From: Albula goreensis
Lineage: Eukaryota > Chordata > Actinopteri > Albuliformes > Albulidae
NCBI GenBank assembly: GCA_022829145.1
Contig: CM040746.1
Span: 12,212,184-12,276,183 of the forward strand
Reading direction: 5' to 3'
Length of the DNA stretch: 64,000 nucleotides
Shown here: piece after piece, positions 46,911 through 60,986 of the stretch
Position numbering within the stretch: position 1 is the first letter of the stretch
Layout of the letters: each line of letters begins with the position of its first letter
Translations under genes and position numbers: made by a program
Notes under the pieces: generated by a model
Told to the model about the DNA's origin: nothing
Database searches by the model: none
What the model saw: only the letters and a program-made list of their open reading frames with translations

Positions 46911-48910
46911 CAGCCTGTAGCAGAGCAGCACTGTGGCTGGGGTGTGTGGTGGGGTTTTTTTTTTGGGGGCAGTTTGGGTGTGCACTCATGAGTGAGGAAG
47001 CTACTGGGGAGGAAGTTGTTGGGAGATGTGAACCATTGAAAGGAAGTCCTGCTCAGAGTTGCATGACATTGTGACAGCAGCAGAAACAAATGTGCCTCTC
47101 TTTTAAAATGTAGCTTGGAGCATACTGCTCCTTTCCCCGAGACTGGAACTTTGCCGCTATGTAAGGTTAATCAGAATAAACCTATCTCCGGATTGATTAG
47201 GGTTATGGTTCGATAAAATATACGGGCTTGTGAAACATTTCTATGTGTGTCTGTGCCTACAACAATCCAACTATACATTTCAGAGTAATCTATCCAGGAA
47301 AAGAGGATCCCGTCTTGACCAACTTGACAGACACTTAAGATGAACATGAAAGATAGATGCTGGTTAGAACTGAAAGTGATTTTTGAAACGTGTTTCTCCA
47401 CACAGAAAGTACAAATATCCTCAGGTCATGATGCCAGCAGTTTCATTGTGCGCTCAGATAAAGTACTTTGCAAACTAATGTTAAAGCTCATATTTTGTGA
47501 GTATTATATTGCTGAGTCATGACTGCAAATTAGATTCTTAAAGCATGAGAAGATTTTTTAAAACTTGATTTAATTAAAAACATCTGATAATTACACAATG
47601 CTCAGAATGACTGTAAGTGCAAATTACTTTTCATCATTTCAATAAGGATAAAATATAATTTTCACTTGTGGCCATTAATGCCATTAACAATACTTACAGT
47701 CATGTAAAAAACAAAAACAAAAACATTATTTTAAGTGAGAGTTCAAAGTCAGCAAACCACAGCACATAGGAAAATCAGGCAACCACAGCAACTCTGACCA
47801 TGACCTGAATCTTTGAGAGAAAATTAGAATCCTCAGGATTGGCACAGTGATCAATATGTGATTTTGATGTATATTAGCATAGCTAGAGTATTGTGGGATG
47901 TTTTAAAAAGGTCCATTGTTTTTTAAATATATTTTTTTTATTGAATAAGATTGAGGAGGACACTTTTTTGGCAAATGTGGCCAATGTGGTTTCCACAGTG
48001 ACAAAAAAAACAAGTTACAGTGCAGCTGCTGTTTTCAGTCTCCAACCTGACTGAAAACAAAAGCTAAAAAGCTCTAAAAATAAAGGCTAAAATTCACTGT
48101 TTTAGTTTGTGCCGCTTAGCTGGTGATGAAATATACTGTCTTTTGATTTCCACCAATCTTGTAATAGCAAAACTTTATAACTAGGTACTTTCCTTGAATA
48201 GAAGAACAATGTGTCAATTTTTCAGAAGAATGATTAATGCAGGAAATGACATGAGATGACAAGTAGCGAATTTGTTGATGCTAATTGGTATGAAATGGGT
48301 TTAAGAGTTCATCATTGGTACCAAATTGATTTTCATACAGTCTGGAGGATATGTTGTCCCTATAATTTTGTGTTCTTTGACATTTTGGTAATTAGGCCTG
48401 TTTTCCTACTTAGCAAGTGTCAGACCAACCCACCCAAAGCATTTTCATTTCTCTGCGTGCAGTATGTTGGTATCTCAGGAAGCAATGCTAAGTATGTTAG
48501 TGCAATGACAGGAAGTCTACAGATTCAGAAACAGTTAACTTACCAAGCTCATGTCAGAAGTGTGGAAACAAACCTTCTGGTGACTTAACCTCTGGGTTCA
48601 GTGGTTAGTGGTTTTATCGTGCTACAAAGCTATACTTGTCATTCATAATTTTATATATTCATTCATTTTGCTGATCATAAGTAGAATTGAGTGTCTGTTG
48701 ATTTCCTTTGTTGGATACCTGCTTTCTCTTGTCCCAACAGACCAAATGTTAGCAATGTGATTTCATAAACCTGTTCATAAACCTCCAGCGATCAGGAAGC
48801 TCTGCTCTGCTGTACTGTCACCATGAGAGGCTGAACACTGCCTGAAATAAGTGCACCCAGCAAATAAACAGAATACATTGTTCATCATTACTACTTTTGA
48901 AAACAACTAC
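46911..48910. other. tank-rbms1 interval, part 4
   Basis: AT-rich sequence with no recognisable gene, RNA or bounded repeat. Confidence 0.5.
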
Positions 48911-49560
48911 AGTTGGGTCCAAAAGTCTGACACCACTTTTCCATTCAAGTGAACTTTCCCATTCACTTAGCACCAAATCCTTAGATGCCTACATTTCCCA
49001 CACAGAGAAATTAAATGGTGCAAATAGGTTAATGGTCTCTGGGTAAGAAGACAAAAGACTTTCATTACCAACATGTTTGAATATCCCTTCAAGGCTGGTC
49101 CAGATACGGCTGCAAAATGAGTCAATGAAAAAAACCTTTTTCAACAAAAGTTTCTCACTTGATAAAGAGTGGTCCAGTTCCAGTATGTTTCCACTATGGC
49201 GGGTTCTTGAAGATGATCATTTTTTCAACTTTGATTTCAATGGTAATATGGGAGATCTGACAAATTTTCAGTAAAATATTTGGTGCTCTCATTATCAAGA
49301 GAAACTGTACAAAAAGACAAAATGACACCATACAACAAAGAATAAAAAACTGCATGAGGAAAGAGGAACAATCAAGATGGGTTTTATTTTTAGAAAGCCA
49401 AAGGAAGTCTTAAACCCACATTGCCTGTTCCCAGCTGTTAAATACGATTGTGGGTCCATTAAACCATTCAGGTCATAGGATCTGATTATTACTCTCCATG
49501 GTAGAATCATGGCCAAGGAATAGGAAGCCATTGTAGGCGATAAGGTGCACCCTATTTTTT
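48911..49560. mobile_element. possible Tc1/mariner-like element remnant
   Basis: It begins ACAGTTGGGTCCAAAAGTCT, the type of terminal sequence seen in fish Tc1-superfamily non-autonomous elements. The following 600 bases have the look of a degenerate interspersed repeat. I did not find the matching inverted end, so the right boundary is arbitrary and the family call is tentative. Confidence 0.35.
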
Positions 49561-52500
49561 TCTCAAGATATTCCCATATTCAAAGACAATGTCCTCTTCA
49601 CACTTCCAGTTAGATTTAAGAGTGATTTTATGAGCACCTTCCATTCATCTCATGGATTTCATGGGCCTCTCCAATCATCATATATAAATACCACTAAACC
49701 TAAGAAGGATTGAAATAACTGTTCTGGATGCAAAAGACAGCCCGACTCCTTGTTTATCAATAAATATATATAAATTGCTTCATGTTTCCATTATTTTATT
49801 TAGCCCCTGCATAGATTCTCTGTTGTTGCTGTTGTCATGACAATAATGACAGAGAGGCTGCAGCAAACTCAATGAGGGTACTTCCTGTTTCATGTGAAAA
49901 CAGTCTTCAGACTGTCAAAACCCAAACTTGGGCTAGAGGAAGCAATGGACCATGGTAAAAGAATATTTTCCCCTGTTATGTCTTTCTCAAAGAATGCTGG
50001 GGCCTCATAGTGGAACAATTTAGGATGTTAAACATCATTGGTGCTTATGCTCCAGAGCTAAATTTGCTCAGGCAGGTTAAGGAATACAGTGATCAGACAG
50101 TGTTGTCTGCCTTTCTTATAATGCCAAAGTGCATCTGCCATTTTTATAATTGGCAGCGATTTAGCAAGCCAGTTGCATGACACCAAAAGTAAATAAGCAA
50201 AAATTAACAACAGGTGAACTCTAGTTCAAACATATTATCATTGCACCCAGGTCTTAGGTTACCTTCCTTCTTTGGAGGGAACTATCATACTTGAACGGAA
50301 TTTAGAGTCACATGGGTACCTAGGTCCCCCCTTAGTAAATGAAAAGGAAACATGTTCTTGCTTCCTGGGTTTGTGCTTCAGTTCCTGGCTATTGTTTGTC
50401 AGTCTATTCAAGTGAATAACTGGTTAATGCAAACTCCAGCCACCTTGGGTTGACCAGCCATTTCAGCAACAGTATTGGAAAAATTGGCTTTTTACTGTCA
50501 TTTAAATTTAGCATTTAGTATGTCATGGAACTGCATGAGCTGATGACCCCTGCATTCATATGTTTTTATCACAGTAAACATTGGTGTTCTTTGTGCAATT
50601 TCATGTTATAATAACACTCCAGCAGCTTTGGATTGGTACTCAACAGTACTCTGAACACTCTGGACACTGGTGCACCCAAAATATTCACTCTGAATTTTTT
50701 AGGTGCACCAGTATAGCAGCACTAGAAAAATATAACCTCATTTGGCCACTTATTCAAAAACGTATGTGGGTGATGGAACCCAAAATATGTGAGGCTGTGA
50801 GAGAAATTTTTATTCTCTACCTGATTTGTGAAACTAATGTGGTTTTCATGGAGGCCAAAATAGTAGATTTTACACATTCTATTACCAATCGATTCAAAGT
50901 GCTGCCACGTTTTGTGGGGCAGAGGAGGTGAGCTTAATAGCTGCACAGCAGAGAGTGTAGGATGCCAGTGCTGCAAGAAGCAACACTAATTTAAGACAGG
51001 ACAGGAAGTGTCACTATCTGAGTAAGTGCTTTCATCCACCACTGTGATGAATGCCTTTAACAAGTATCAGGACTGTAGGCATTAAAGAGGGCAGAGCAGG
51101 CATATGGGAGTCACCTTGGCTGCTCTGAGATCAGTGGCCAGACTGCATACTGAAAGAGGCCAAATTCACCCAGTGCCTTAACCAACTCACTACGTTATTA
51201 CAAACAGCATGTAGTTGTTTTGTTTGTAATGCAAAGACTTAAATGAGATGCCCTGGGGACTTGGCTTGTTAAGTGGCAGGATATCAGATGTATCTTGCAA
51301 ATTTCCATGATGTTCTGAAAATGGAAATTCATTTTTACACACACATCGACTGGAAAATATTAAAAATTCCCCAGATTTCGTTTTTGATCACTTGATCAGG
51401 CAAACACAACCCCTAATGCTGGGAGTGGAGGTTTCAAGGATTTTTTTGATACAAATCGCTGACTTGTAAGAACAAATCAGATGAATGGTCATCATTGGAG
51501 AAACTATGCTTTGTTGAAATCAGTGAGTCAGTGACCATACATGGCAGCTCTAGCCATTTTGGGCCAGCATGAGGCTGCACTCAATAATTGATTGCCAATG
51601 GCTGGCCCAAATATTAAAAAAGTTCATTCAGGGGTGGAAGGTTACTTTAGTTTACACTGGTGACCTTAGTAAACCTACCTCATTCTGAATTGTGCTTGGC
51701 TGCATATAGAAAGCCAGCTTGAAGTGTCCAAGATTCAATGTTTTTTCCCTTATCCAATTCATATCTGAGATTTATACTTGACGCCTAAACAGCAAATAGT
51801 CACATGGATTCAGATTTTATTCAAATCTGAATTGATTTCCAATTTGGACCATATTTGTATCCGGTTCCAATCTGATCCTGCCCACTGACTTGTGTCTGAC
51901 TGATTAAATCAGATGTTTTGCCATCAAGAGGTTCTTTTGTCACTCCTCACATGACACAGAAATGACTTACATCATCACTCCATGCCAAATATAACTGCCG
52001 ATGCAGCAATTTCAGCAAAGAATCAAAATGCGGTAGCTTGTCTAAACACACATATCCAATCAGGTCACTTGTATTATACTGTATATACAGTATACTTGTA
52101 TACTTGAAAATGAGGTGTTTGCTCAGCCAAAGGATATGTTTTTGTATTTGAAAACAGCAATGAGAATTAAATAAACTTTCATGATTTTGTGCCCACATAA
52201 CTATGTCAGAACAACGTCTGGTTCTTTTCAATAACTTAAGAGCCAAGTTATCTGACAGAAGTTTCATTTTTCTTCACTGTTAAGTAAATAGAAAGATTAA
52301 AATATTTTCTCCTAGTCATGTCTCGCCATCCAGATTTATTTTGTACTTTAGTTTCAAGCTCGAAGGCCTCCTGGTGGCTACAGGTTCTGAAACCATAAAA
52401 TGTCCAAAGAAGGATGTAGTCTCTCTGCCACAGATCAATAGGGGGTCATGAGAATGGAGCGGGATTTCTTTCTCTTCATCAGCCTATGTGGTGCTCTTCA

Positions 52501-55500
52501 GAATATTCTTCTTTAGCATATCATATTCACAATGTATATTTTTAACAAGAGACTTAGCGTTTTCAATAGATGTAGCTATTTGTTTTTGCATGAACACATA
52601 TTATAAATACAAATAACAAACAAACTACTTTTTGTTGGTGATTTCACTTGATTTTGAATGCAAATACATTTAAATAGATTTTTGAATGTTCTTGGCAGGA
52701 ATGGGTTTTTTGATACCATGGTATATTTTTCTATTACTATTCATAATTAATATTAAATACAGAATGATACATTACCATTAGTGTTCCATTAAAAAAGACA
52801 AATAACTCAGGTTGCATGGGCAACCTCCGATACCACTGTGTTTTATTAATTATATCAGCTAGGTACACAATGTCCATGTTAAAGCGGCATTGAATTTGTT
52901 GGGTGAAATTAGCTTATCAATGTTCAATCACTGAAATGTTACTTTTCATCATCTTAATTTAGTACTTAGTCTTTGTGTGCATGCATTGCAGTGTGTGGAG
53001 GTAAACTAAACCCCTCTGTATGACCTGAGACTTTCACCATCTGGTTTTATGGGCTTTTAGGAAACACTCATGGGGGATGAGAGGTGGGGGGTAGACTGTA
53101 ACCCAATACATCCCTATACCAGATTTTTCACAATGTGCTGTCTAATTCTTATAGATTCATAGGTTATTGTGGATATGTTTGAAACTATACCAGCAAGTTA
53201 TTTCCTTATTATATCTAATATAAAATTGTCTTTTGTTCCACATATATTTAAACACCATGTAGGACTGAAATTTTCAAAAACGTAAAATGTCAAATCAAAC
53301 CGACATCTCAGTGTGCTGCATTATTTTTTTTTTTATCAGCAACTATATTTTACCAGTATGTGGTTAGGAGGGAAGGGGTCAGGGTAAATTAATCGTTTCA
53401 GTTTCATTCCATTTCACTTTTGAATGAATAATCCGTCAATTAGAATTCTGTAATCAAAATTGTGGATTTAAAATATTTTACATTGAATGCAGATCAGATA
53501 GGAATTAATAATTTAATAATTGCCGCCTTTTAGACTCGACACTAGATACCTCCAACTTGCCTACCACTTTAAGTACAGGGTCTGATGGTTACTCTGTGGA
53601 ATGTAAGGAATGCGAACCAGAATAAACGAAGAGCGCTCACAAGGGGGAATGACACCACAGTAAATTATGTTAAGATTACTATGACAAGAGAATTGCGTGT
53701 TTAATATTAACATTTTGTACTGAAACTGTGTGTTAAGTGTGTAGCATGTATACAGTAAATCAGCATGAGAGGCAGATGTTAATTTGATATTGGTGTGTCT
53801 TTTGGCATACCTCTCACAGTATATTGGTTTCGTCCACAGTAGGTGGGTCCTTGCTGCGGGGCTCTGAACGCAGATCAATGAACTCTTCTAAATAACGCAG
53901 TGGGTAATCGAAGTTGGGACGGACTACGTTGTCATTTCAAATTGGCTTCGTGTAGATTCCCTTGGCAACTAAAAAGTAACCGTAACACATAAAAGAGTCG
54001 AATTCTACCATTAACTCTATGTGGTATAGAGTCAAATTTATAACTTTGCCAAGCCAGCCTTTGGATACAAATACAACTAATAAGGTTGATAAACACAGTT
54101 CTGTGTCGAGGAAACTAAGAAATTGAAGATGATTTTTGCTAATACAGCAAATCCCGTAAGGACGACATATCGAAAGCAGGTAGGCCGAAATATGTGTATT
54201 ACCGTAACATTTCAAGAGGTCAGTGCTCACAGTCAGCTTAGCTGGACAGTGTATGCTACTTGCTACCTGGCTAATATATGAGGCTGAAATGCCTAACCAG
54301 CAGATGTATGATATGTAGTTTTGTCAAACATCGCTACATAAGCCGTTGCATCTAAATTGCATGTATCACAATATCCACTGCTTCTCGAAAAACAACTACA
54401 TTGTTCATTTTGTGCATGTCAAATGGGGTTTTGTTTACACACTGTTAGCCTAGCTAATCTTTATTTAGTACGGTGGTCATGTTTCAATGTGTTTCAGTAT
54501 AAAGTAATTCACTTGATCTTCTGTCAGGATTGCAGTAGTTGTCGTAATACTGGTCTATTTAGTTTTTTTCACCTGCAGTAATTCCAATGATTTTGTGTTT
54601 TTGGGGGAAAGTAACGTTAAATCTTGAAAGTCTTGCACAACAAATTACAACTGCAAATAGCCCTCATGAGGATTTAATTACAATGCATATGTTGTCTTAT
54701 GCAGCTTTGATTGGGTTAATGTTACATTGTCATTCGAGCCATTTAATCTATGAGCAGACAAATTCTATTTTCAAATTCAAGATCCACAGAGCCAAGTCGA
54801 TAAAAACCAATATGTCTGACTGTAAAAGTTTGACAGTGCCATAGTTTCATCAACATCTTGGAAATATGCAGTCCCACTGTACATTTAAGTGAATTAAATG
54901 TATTCCATGTCTTTTAAGTTTAAAACTGCCTGTAAAGTAGCCACAAATGGCGTTATCTACAGTTCTCGATATCACCCGGCAGAAATATCATAGAAGTGCT
55001 TATATATCTTTTCGGTCATGATTTGGCAGTCAAATAAGCTTTCAAAGCCTTCAAAACCTTACAGAAGCTTGCATGGCATATTGGGGTCATGAAAGAACAC
55101 GAATGACATTGTCATAATATGACGAAAACAATCAGAATGAAAAATTCCGAAACTTGTATGAAATATATCTACAGATTTACTGTCTGTTTGAAATAGCTTG
55201 GATGAGCATATATCTCTGATTTAAAGTGTCGAGTGTCATGGTAACCCGTTGTAAGAGATGTAAAGTGCAGATCGTGTGGAGCGCCTCAAGGTTATACATA
55301 TTAATGAGCTAGGTAGCCGTGGGCAGGGACATGGGGTTCTCTCAGGGTGAGGCCGCTTTCTGGAAATCCTGCGTATTTCCAGCACGGATGAGATGACCGC
55401 TGTTGGTCTTTAGCAAGCTGAGGAGGTGCCGGGCTTTCACTCTGCATAGATCTTGTTCTCTTACAGATCCTTATAGTTAGAGAACAGCCTGGCAACAAGC

Positions 55501-57256
55501 AGTTTTTTTGGAAGGGGAGGGGGTGTCCTTCAGAATGGCTGCAAGTTCTGTAGGTATGAACAAAAGAAAATGTATCATCTCGTAGGACACCTATGGAATC
55601 AATAAACCAATTGATTTGTGTATGATAATGAGCCAAAATGTTGTCTGGACATTTGATCGTCCAGAAGAAAAGCTTGTACCAAAAATAACTATGCATCTAT
55701 GAAAAAATATTGGTTATTCTTATTGTTCTGTCCAGTAGAGCATGCATTTCCTTTAAGGATATGACTTAGTTATTTGACTTTTGCCCCCCATTCCTAACCC
55801 TGTGGATAGGTAAGTAAAAAATCTTTAGATAGAGCAACCCCACAGTTTTTGTGGCTCCCAGCTAAGCATCTGAATCTGATGTGTGTGGTGTCCTCATTAT
55901 GAGAAAATGTTTTTCCTCTCAACCAAAAAATGGCATTCTTATTGAAAGAGTTTATACAGAAATGTATTGATTATACATACATGAAGCTGAATAGAAATTT
56001 GTTCTCTGAATGACATCCGAGTGACATCCACATACACCAAGACCTAACTGTATGCTTCAAAGAGGTAGAAAAACGTGCCAATGTAGCTGATTGCAGCACT
56101 CAAGGGAACGATACATGTTTGAATACTTTCTCCCTGTTTGGGGGCTGAGCGGATGGGGGGGCATTAAACCTGGTTTCAGATCACAAGCTATTGCTATGAG
56201 TAATCACTCAAAAACTGAAACTAGCTAAGCAATGAGAAAGAGCAGACGTTTCCTCTCAGTTGACATGCTATTTGTCATATCCTCAAGTTTTTTCCTGTGT
56301 GCCAAGCTAGGGGATCGTGCATTGGGAAACAATTGTGATTGCTCTGCTTTGCTTTGTGTTGCATGGCATGCTCCTGGACTATGGCACTGTTGAATGAATA
56401 GCTGGAAGATGAGTCGTGCACATCTAACGTTAACCACCACCCCGCTCACTGATGTTCATTCCCGCCAGCGGCTGTTAATCAAGCCCCTCTGTTACTGGAG
56501 ACACGTCAGCCTAGCTACTTCAGATCATTCACATCTGTTTTCAACTTAACATGATCGTCTCGTCCTCCAGCCTTGCCTGTACGATGCAGAGTTCTTCTTC
56601 TTTGAGGCGGCCTTTTCTCTAGTTGAAACTGATGGGTTCAATACTTCCAATGTCCAGGAAGAGGAGCACATGTTTTTTAAGCATAAAAAAGGCCTAATTA
56701 GAACACATAGCCTAAAGTCCCCAGTACAGGCCTAACTCAACCTAACATGTATTTTGTCTGGTTCATGGTAAACATGCTGATTTCTGACACAAGTTGTGTT
56801 AAAAATTCATTGTATGTGAAGTGGGCTAGGTAAAGTGCAATTTTTTGCCAGTAGATCAGCAGTTAAATGTACGAATGAGAAACTATATTGGTTTGCATTC
56901 GTGTCTCTCCATCTTCCATGGCCAGTCAGTTTGATATGCAATACAACAGCATTGCAAATTTTACCTTGCCCTTTAGTGTAAGAACCATACCTAGGCTACA
57001 TAACAGTCTGGCAGATCTACAAAGGTTTTACTCCACTGTGGGCTAACACACACCCCAGGTACACACTGGTCGTTGATGGGCAGTCTCCACCTCACCTAGC
57101 TGTGAGCAATGTAGTCCAGATGCATGGATGTCCCCTATTTTTGTTGGATACAAAACATGGAACTAGCTTGGTGTTAAACTCACATCCCCCACAGCCCAAC
57201 CCACCTTTAACCTCAGTGGTCACATGCCACTTTCTCTCTCATCCTGACCTTTGCAG
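49561..57256. other. probable rbms1 upstream or intron 1 sequence, part 1
   Basis: No exon could be matched to a known protein. CG-containing, less AT-rich stretches occur at about 53520-54240 and 56420-56620 and could be regulatory. Everything else is AT-rich with short frames only. Confidence 0.45.
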
Positions 57257-57304
57257 TAACTGCACAGCATGCGTGGGTCAACAGAGCAGCAACTGTGGAC
57301 CTCC
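57257..57304 (+). other. candidate alternative 5' exon of rbms1
   Basis: A polypyrimidine tract and TTTGCAG acceptor (57250-57256) and a GTAAGT donor (57305) flank 48 bases. Within them an in-frame TAA is followed by an ATG (57269) and 12 codons (MRGSTEQQLWTS) ending in phase 0, which would join the phase-0 start of the rbms1 exon at 60987. The peptide does not resemble the known mammalian first exon, so this is only a structural candidate. Confidence 0.3.
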
Positions 57305-60300
57305 GTAAGTGAATCGTGGGAGTGCAGAGAAGCACCCTTTGATATACGACTATGGCAGGGAAAAACAAACAAGAGATGTTGGGAGGTGGCAGAATTTAAA
57401 CAGATGGAGCAAATCCCTAAGTTGGCCTAGCGTAGTTGAATAGGTAGACTTAAAAGTTTGCAGGTTACCTTTTTGGACTTGAGAGCCTGTCTGGCCCCTC
57501 CTCCTTTGGACAATTAAACATTTTGAACTTAATTATTGTTATGAAATATTTTTAAGTGTTTTATTTAAACATGGAAACCTATTCCAGAGCCAATGAATCT
57601 GTGGACTCAGAGGCTAATATCTAGGGTGCTGTAATGAAGTTGGAGAACCGTTTCACATTTAACTGCTTAATGCTAAATTAATTTCAGGCAACACTTGGCT
57701 TGACTCCCTCTCATTTGACTTGAATCCTGTGCAGGACTCAGTGGATCACACGTGAAATGTTTTATACAGAACAACTCTTAAAAATGTCCAAAGAACTTTA
57801 AAAATGAACATCACAGGTTTATAGTTTACAATTTTGCTTAACAGTGTATGATTCATGTATCAAAACATTGCTATGGTGACACAATATTCAGGTATACCTC
57901 ACAGGGGATGCACACAAACTATGTAGACACAGGGTGCTATAAATATATGTGATGTGTTTAGAAGAGTACATTTGACAAAATTAACAGTTAATCTAAGTAG
58001 CATACAGCTAAGTGCGACAACAGTTTTCAAACATTGTTATAAATTACAGCTGACATGAATGTAGTCGTTCTTGTGATGCATTTAATACTGTTTTGTTGCT
58101 TTTGCCGTAGAGGCAGATTGGAGGCAACAAAATAGTCAATACTGTAGTAGTTTAAAAACAGCTGTTTATAGACAAAAAAGCTGGATGTAGACAACCTGTT
58201 GAGAATTGTAAATAAGATTAAGCTGTTCCTCCATTATAGAGGGGTCCTGTGTGAGGATCAAAGTTTCACAATGTCAGGCCCAGAGGCATTTTTATAGCTG
58301 GAGCACAGAGTGGGATCTGAGCTGTTTAATGAATGAGTTAAGAGGAAGGAAATGGCTGAGCGACGCAGGGCCGCCCGGTGGCCTGAGATCAACATACAGT
58401 GGGCGTGGACGCCCGCCTGACTCACCCCGGAGCGGCCAGATCATGCGGCTCTTCGTTCCTTTCCTTGCGGAAATGACTCCGTCCCCAGCCCTGACCTCAA
58501 CCGTTTGCCAGTGTATTTACGGCAAACTGACAAACATGTTCCAACCAGGCCCTGGGAACATAATACCTCGCTCTGTGTGACCGCTCAGTCAACAGACCTG
58601 CAGCCAGTGCCAGGTGGGGTATTTCCATAAAAGACAGGAGAGCGTGTGACGCAGCAAGGTGATTTTGTTGAAGGGGCTCTGTAGCATGATACAGAAAGAT
58701 GAGTTTGTATAAAAAGTCCATGGTTATGGAATATTTAAAGGCATATATTCCTGGAAAGCAAGACCGAAGCAGTAAAAACTAGGCTCTTTTGGCATGTTGA
58801 TGCATGCATGTTTCCTATGCTTGTGATATTTTTGGAAAGCTTACATAGTCTATTAAAAATCTGAACAGAGGTCTCTAACTGCACATTGGATACTATCACA
58901 ATAACACATTTTTTTTTTTTTTTTTTAAGCATGAAGATCATAGCGGTTAATGTCTTAACGTGTCACAGCAGGACACTTATAGACAGCCTCCAGCCTTTAT
59001 TGCATTTTTCCCCCCGTCTCAGACATTCAGTCAGAGTTCTTGGATTGTTGACAACCCTCAAGTTAATTTTTCAGGCCGGCATTTCACACAGTAATCTCTT
59101 TTGGCTGCGTTCCATTCGTACCACGGGGAAACAGTCAATTTTCCAAATGCAGTTTGAAAGGCGAGAGTGATTCCACGAAGAAACAAAGCCTGGGGAAAGT
59201 GTTTGGAATTTTATACCGAACATCTCTAAATCAGCAATTTGACAAGGGCTGCTGTAGGTCTAATTGACTCGATGTGGTGGAGCATGTCCAGCTGAATAGA
59301 TTCTCCCCGTTTTCACGAAGAACTGACTGGCTTTTTCTAGTTAACTGAAAATTCACTTCAGACCAGTCAGGTAAACATAAATGGCAACTATGAGGTAAAC
59401 TGGCAATAAATTGTCAGAGGAGAAACCCCATTGCTTCTGAAGGGAGAGGAAATGGACTCGCAGCTGTGCTGAAAACAGGAGGTCAAGTTGGTTCCTGTCC
59501 TCCAGGCCCCGCAAACGGTGCAAGCCGATCTCCGGGCTTGGAGCCTGTCCAGTGGAAGGTTGCGCAATGCTGTTACCACTTCATGCCTGAAATTCCGTCC
59601 GTTTCCTGTGTGTACTCAGAGGGGGAGGGGGTTAGCTTTCAGAGCCTGACACTCGAGCGGTTGTAAGGAGAATGCTCTGCAAATTGGATCGTCTATCCAA
59701 GTGTAAACGGGAAGTGGATCAGTGGATTAATCAAACATACCAGAGGGAGATGTCCTTGACTGTGTGTACATGCATGCAGGTGCATATGTGTTTATTTAAA
59801 ATTTTGCTCTGAAAGCTGAGTATTCTAATGGTTTTCTCTGTCAAGAGTAATGCATAAGTATGTTCAGCAAACTGACTCAATAAATTGTTCGAGGCAAATC
59901 GTACAATCTGGATGAAATGTCATTCTTACCTTATTTTCTGTCTTGAGGAAGCATGTATGCGTTATACAGTGATGGAACTTAAAATTCCAATCAAAAGATT
60001 CCAATGAATAATTGTATTGGAATAAAACAACATAGTTTTCCTAATTGTTTTAAAAGAAAATGCATCTCATATCTGTGCTGTCTTTTTGTTTCCCCTGCCT
60101 TTTTTGTTTATCTTCAAGAAGGGTGCCAATAATTTCGGCTTCCTGTAATGTAATGAAATGTGTTTTTTTTTTTTTAAACTGAGGATCATGTGATGCAGGA
60201 CAGGGCTGTGCACTTGTCTGTGTTCCTGTGCACACCTCTGGTGAGATTCCACATCACCCATTTCCTACAGAGGTCACAGGGAGGCTGTATAGAGTTGTAT

Positions 60301-60986
60301 TACAATAGAAATGGAGGTCAGGATGTTTGGTCAGCAGTTTGTTTTGACAGCGTGTTCATCCACGGACTCTCAGAATCATGCTGGAGATGGAACAGGAGAC
60401 CCCCTTGGGCCTAGTTTCTGCTGACTGCCCAGGACTGAGGGAGACTGTGGCGCAGACTTGCGTTGTTGCAGTCCTCATGTTTGGCACCTTCCAGCTGGTG
60501 AGGGAGCACCTGGGCAGATTGGCCGTAGCATGTAGTTCATTCAAGGCAGCGGCATATCATGGTTGATGCTTCTTTTCATGAGAACTGAAGATCCTTGTTA
60601 TCTGTGTTTTTTTTTGCCCCCTCCTCCTAAGGCCTTGCTACGCTCATCAAATAGGGCGGCATGCTCAGGTGCATCTGGTTGGCGGGATGCCAAATTAATC
60701 TCAAAGGGGCCAGCTGGATCTTTGCTTCAGATCAGGCTTGTCCTGGACTTCACCTTCTGCCAGCCGTCTCAAGATGCACTCTGCAGAGCCAGTATGGCCC
60801 TGAAGGAGGCCTGGAGGAGGTTTTCCTGTGACTGAATTAACCGTGGGGTCATCGATGCTCCAGGAGTCTTTTTCATATCATTTGTAGATTAGGAGATTTT
60901 GTCCAACACAGGGTGTTTTTTTTTTTTTTTTTTTTTTTCTCCCCTAAATATTTTACCATTTTTTCCCCTCCCCCTCCCTCATCCAG
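57305..60986 (+). other. sequence upstream of rbms1 RRM1 exon (intron)
   Basis: High-complexity, CG-containing blocks at about 58340-58610 and 58960-59650 stand out and resemble conserved regulatory elements. T runs occur near 58910, 60165 and 60916-60938; the last is followed by the pyrimidine tract of the exon acceptor. No coding exon is recognised. Confidence 0.5.
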
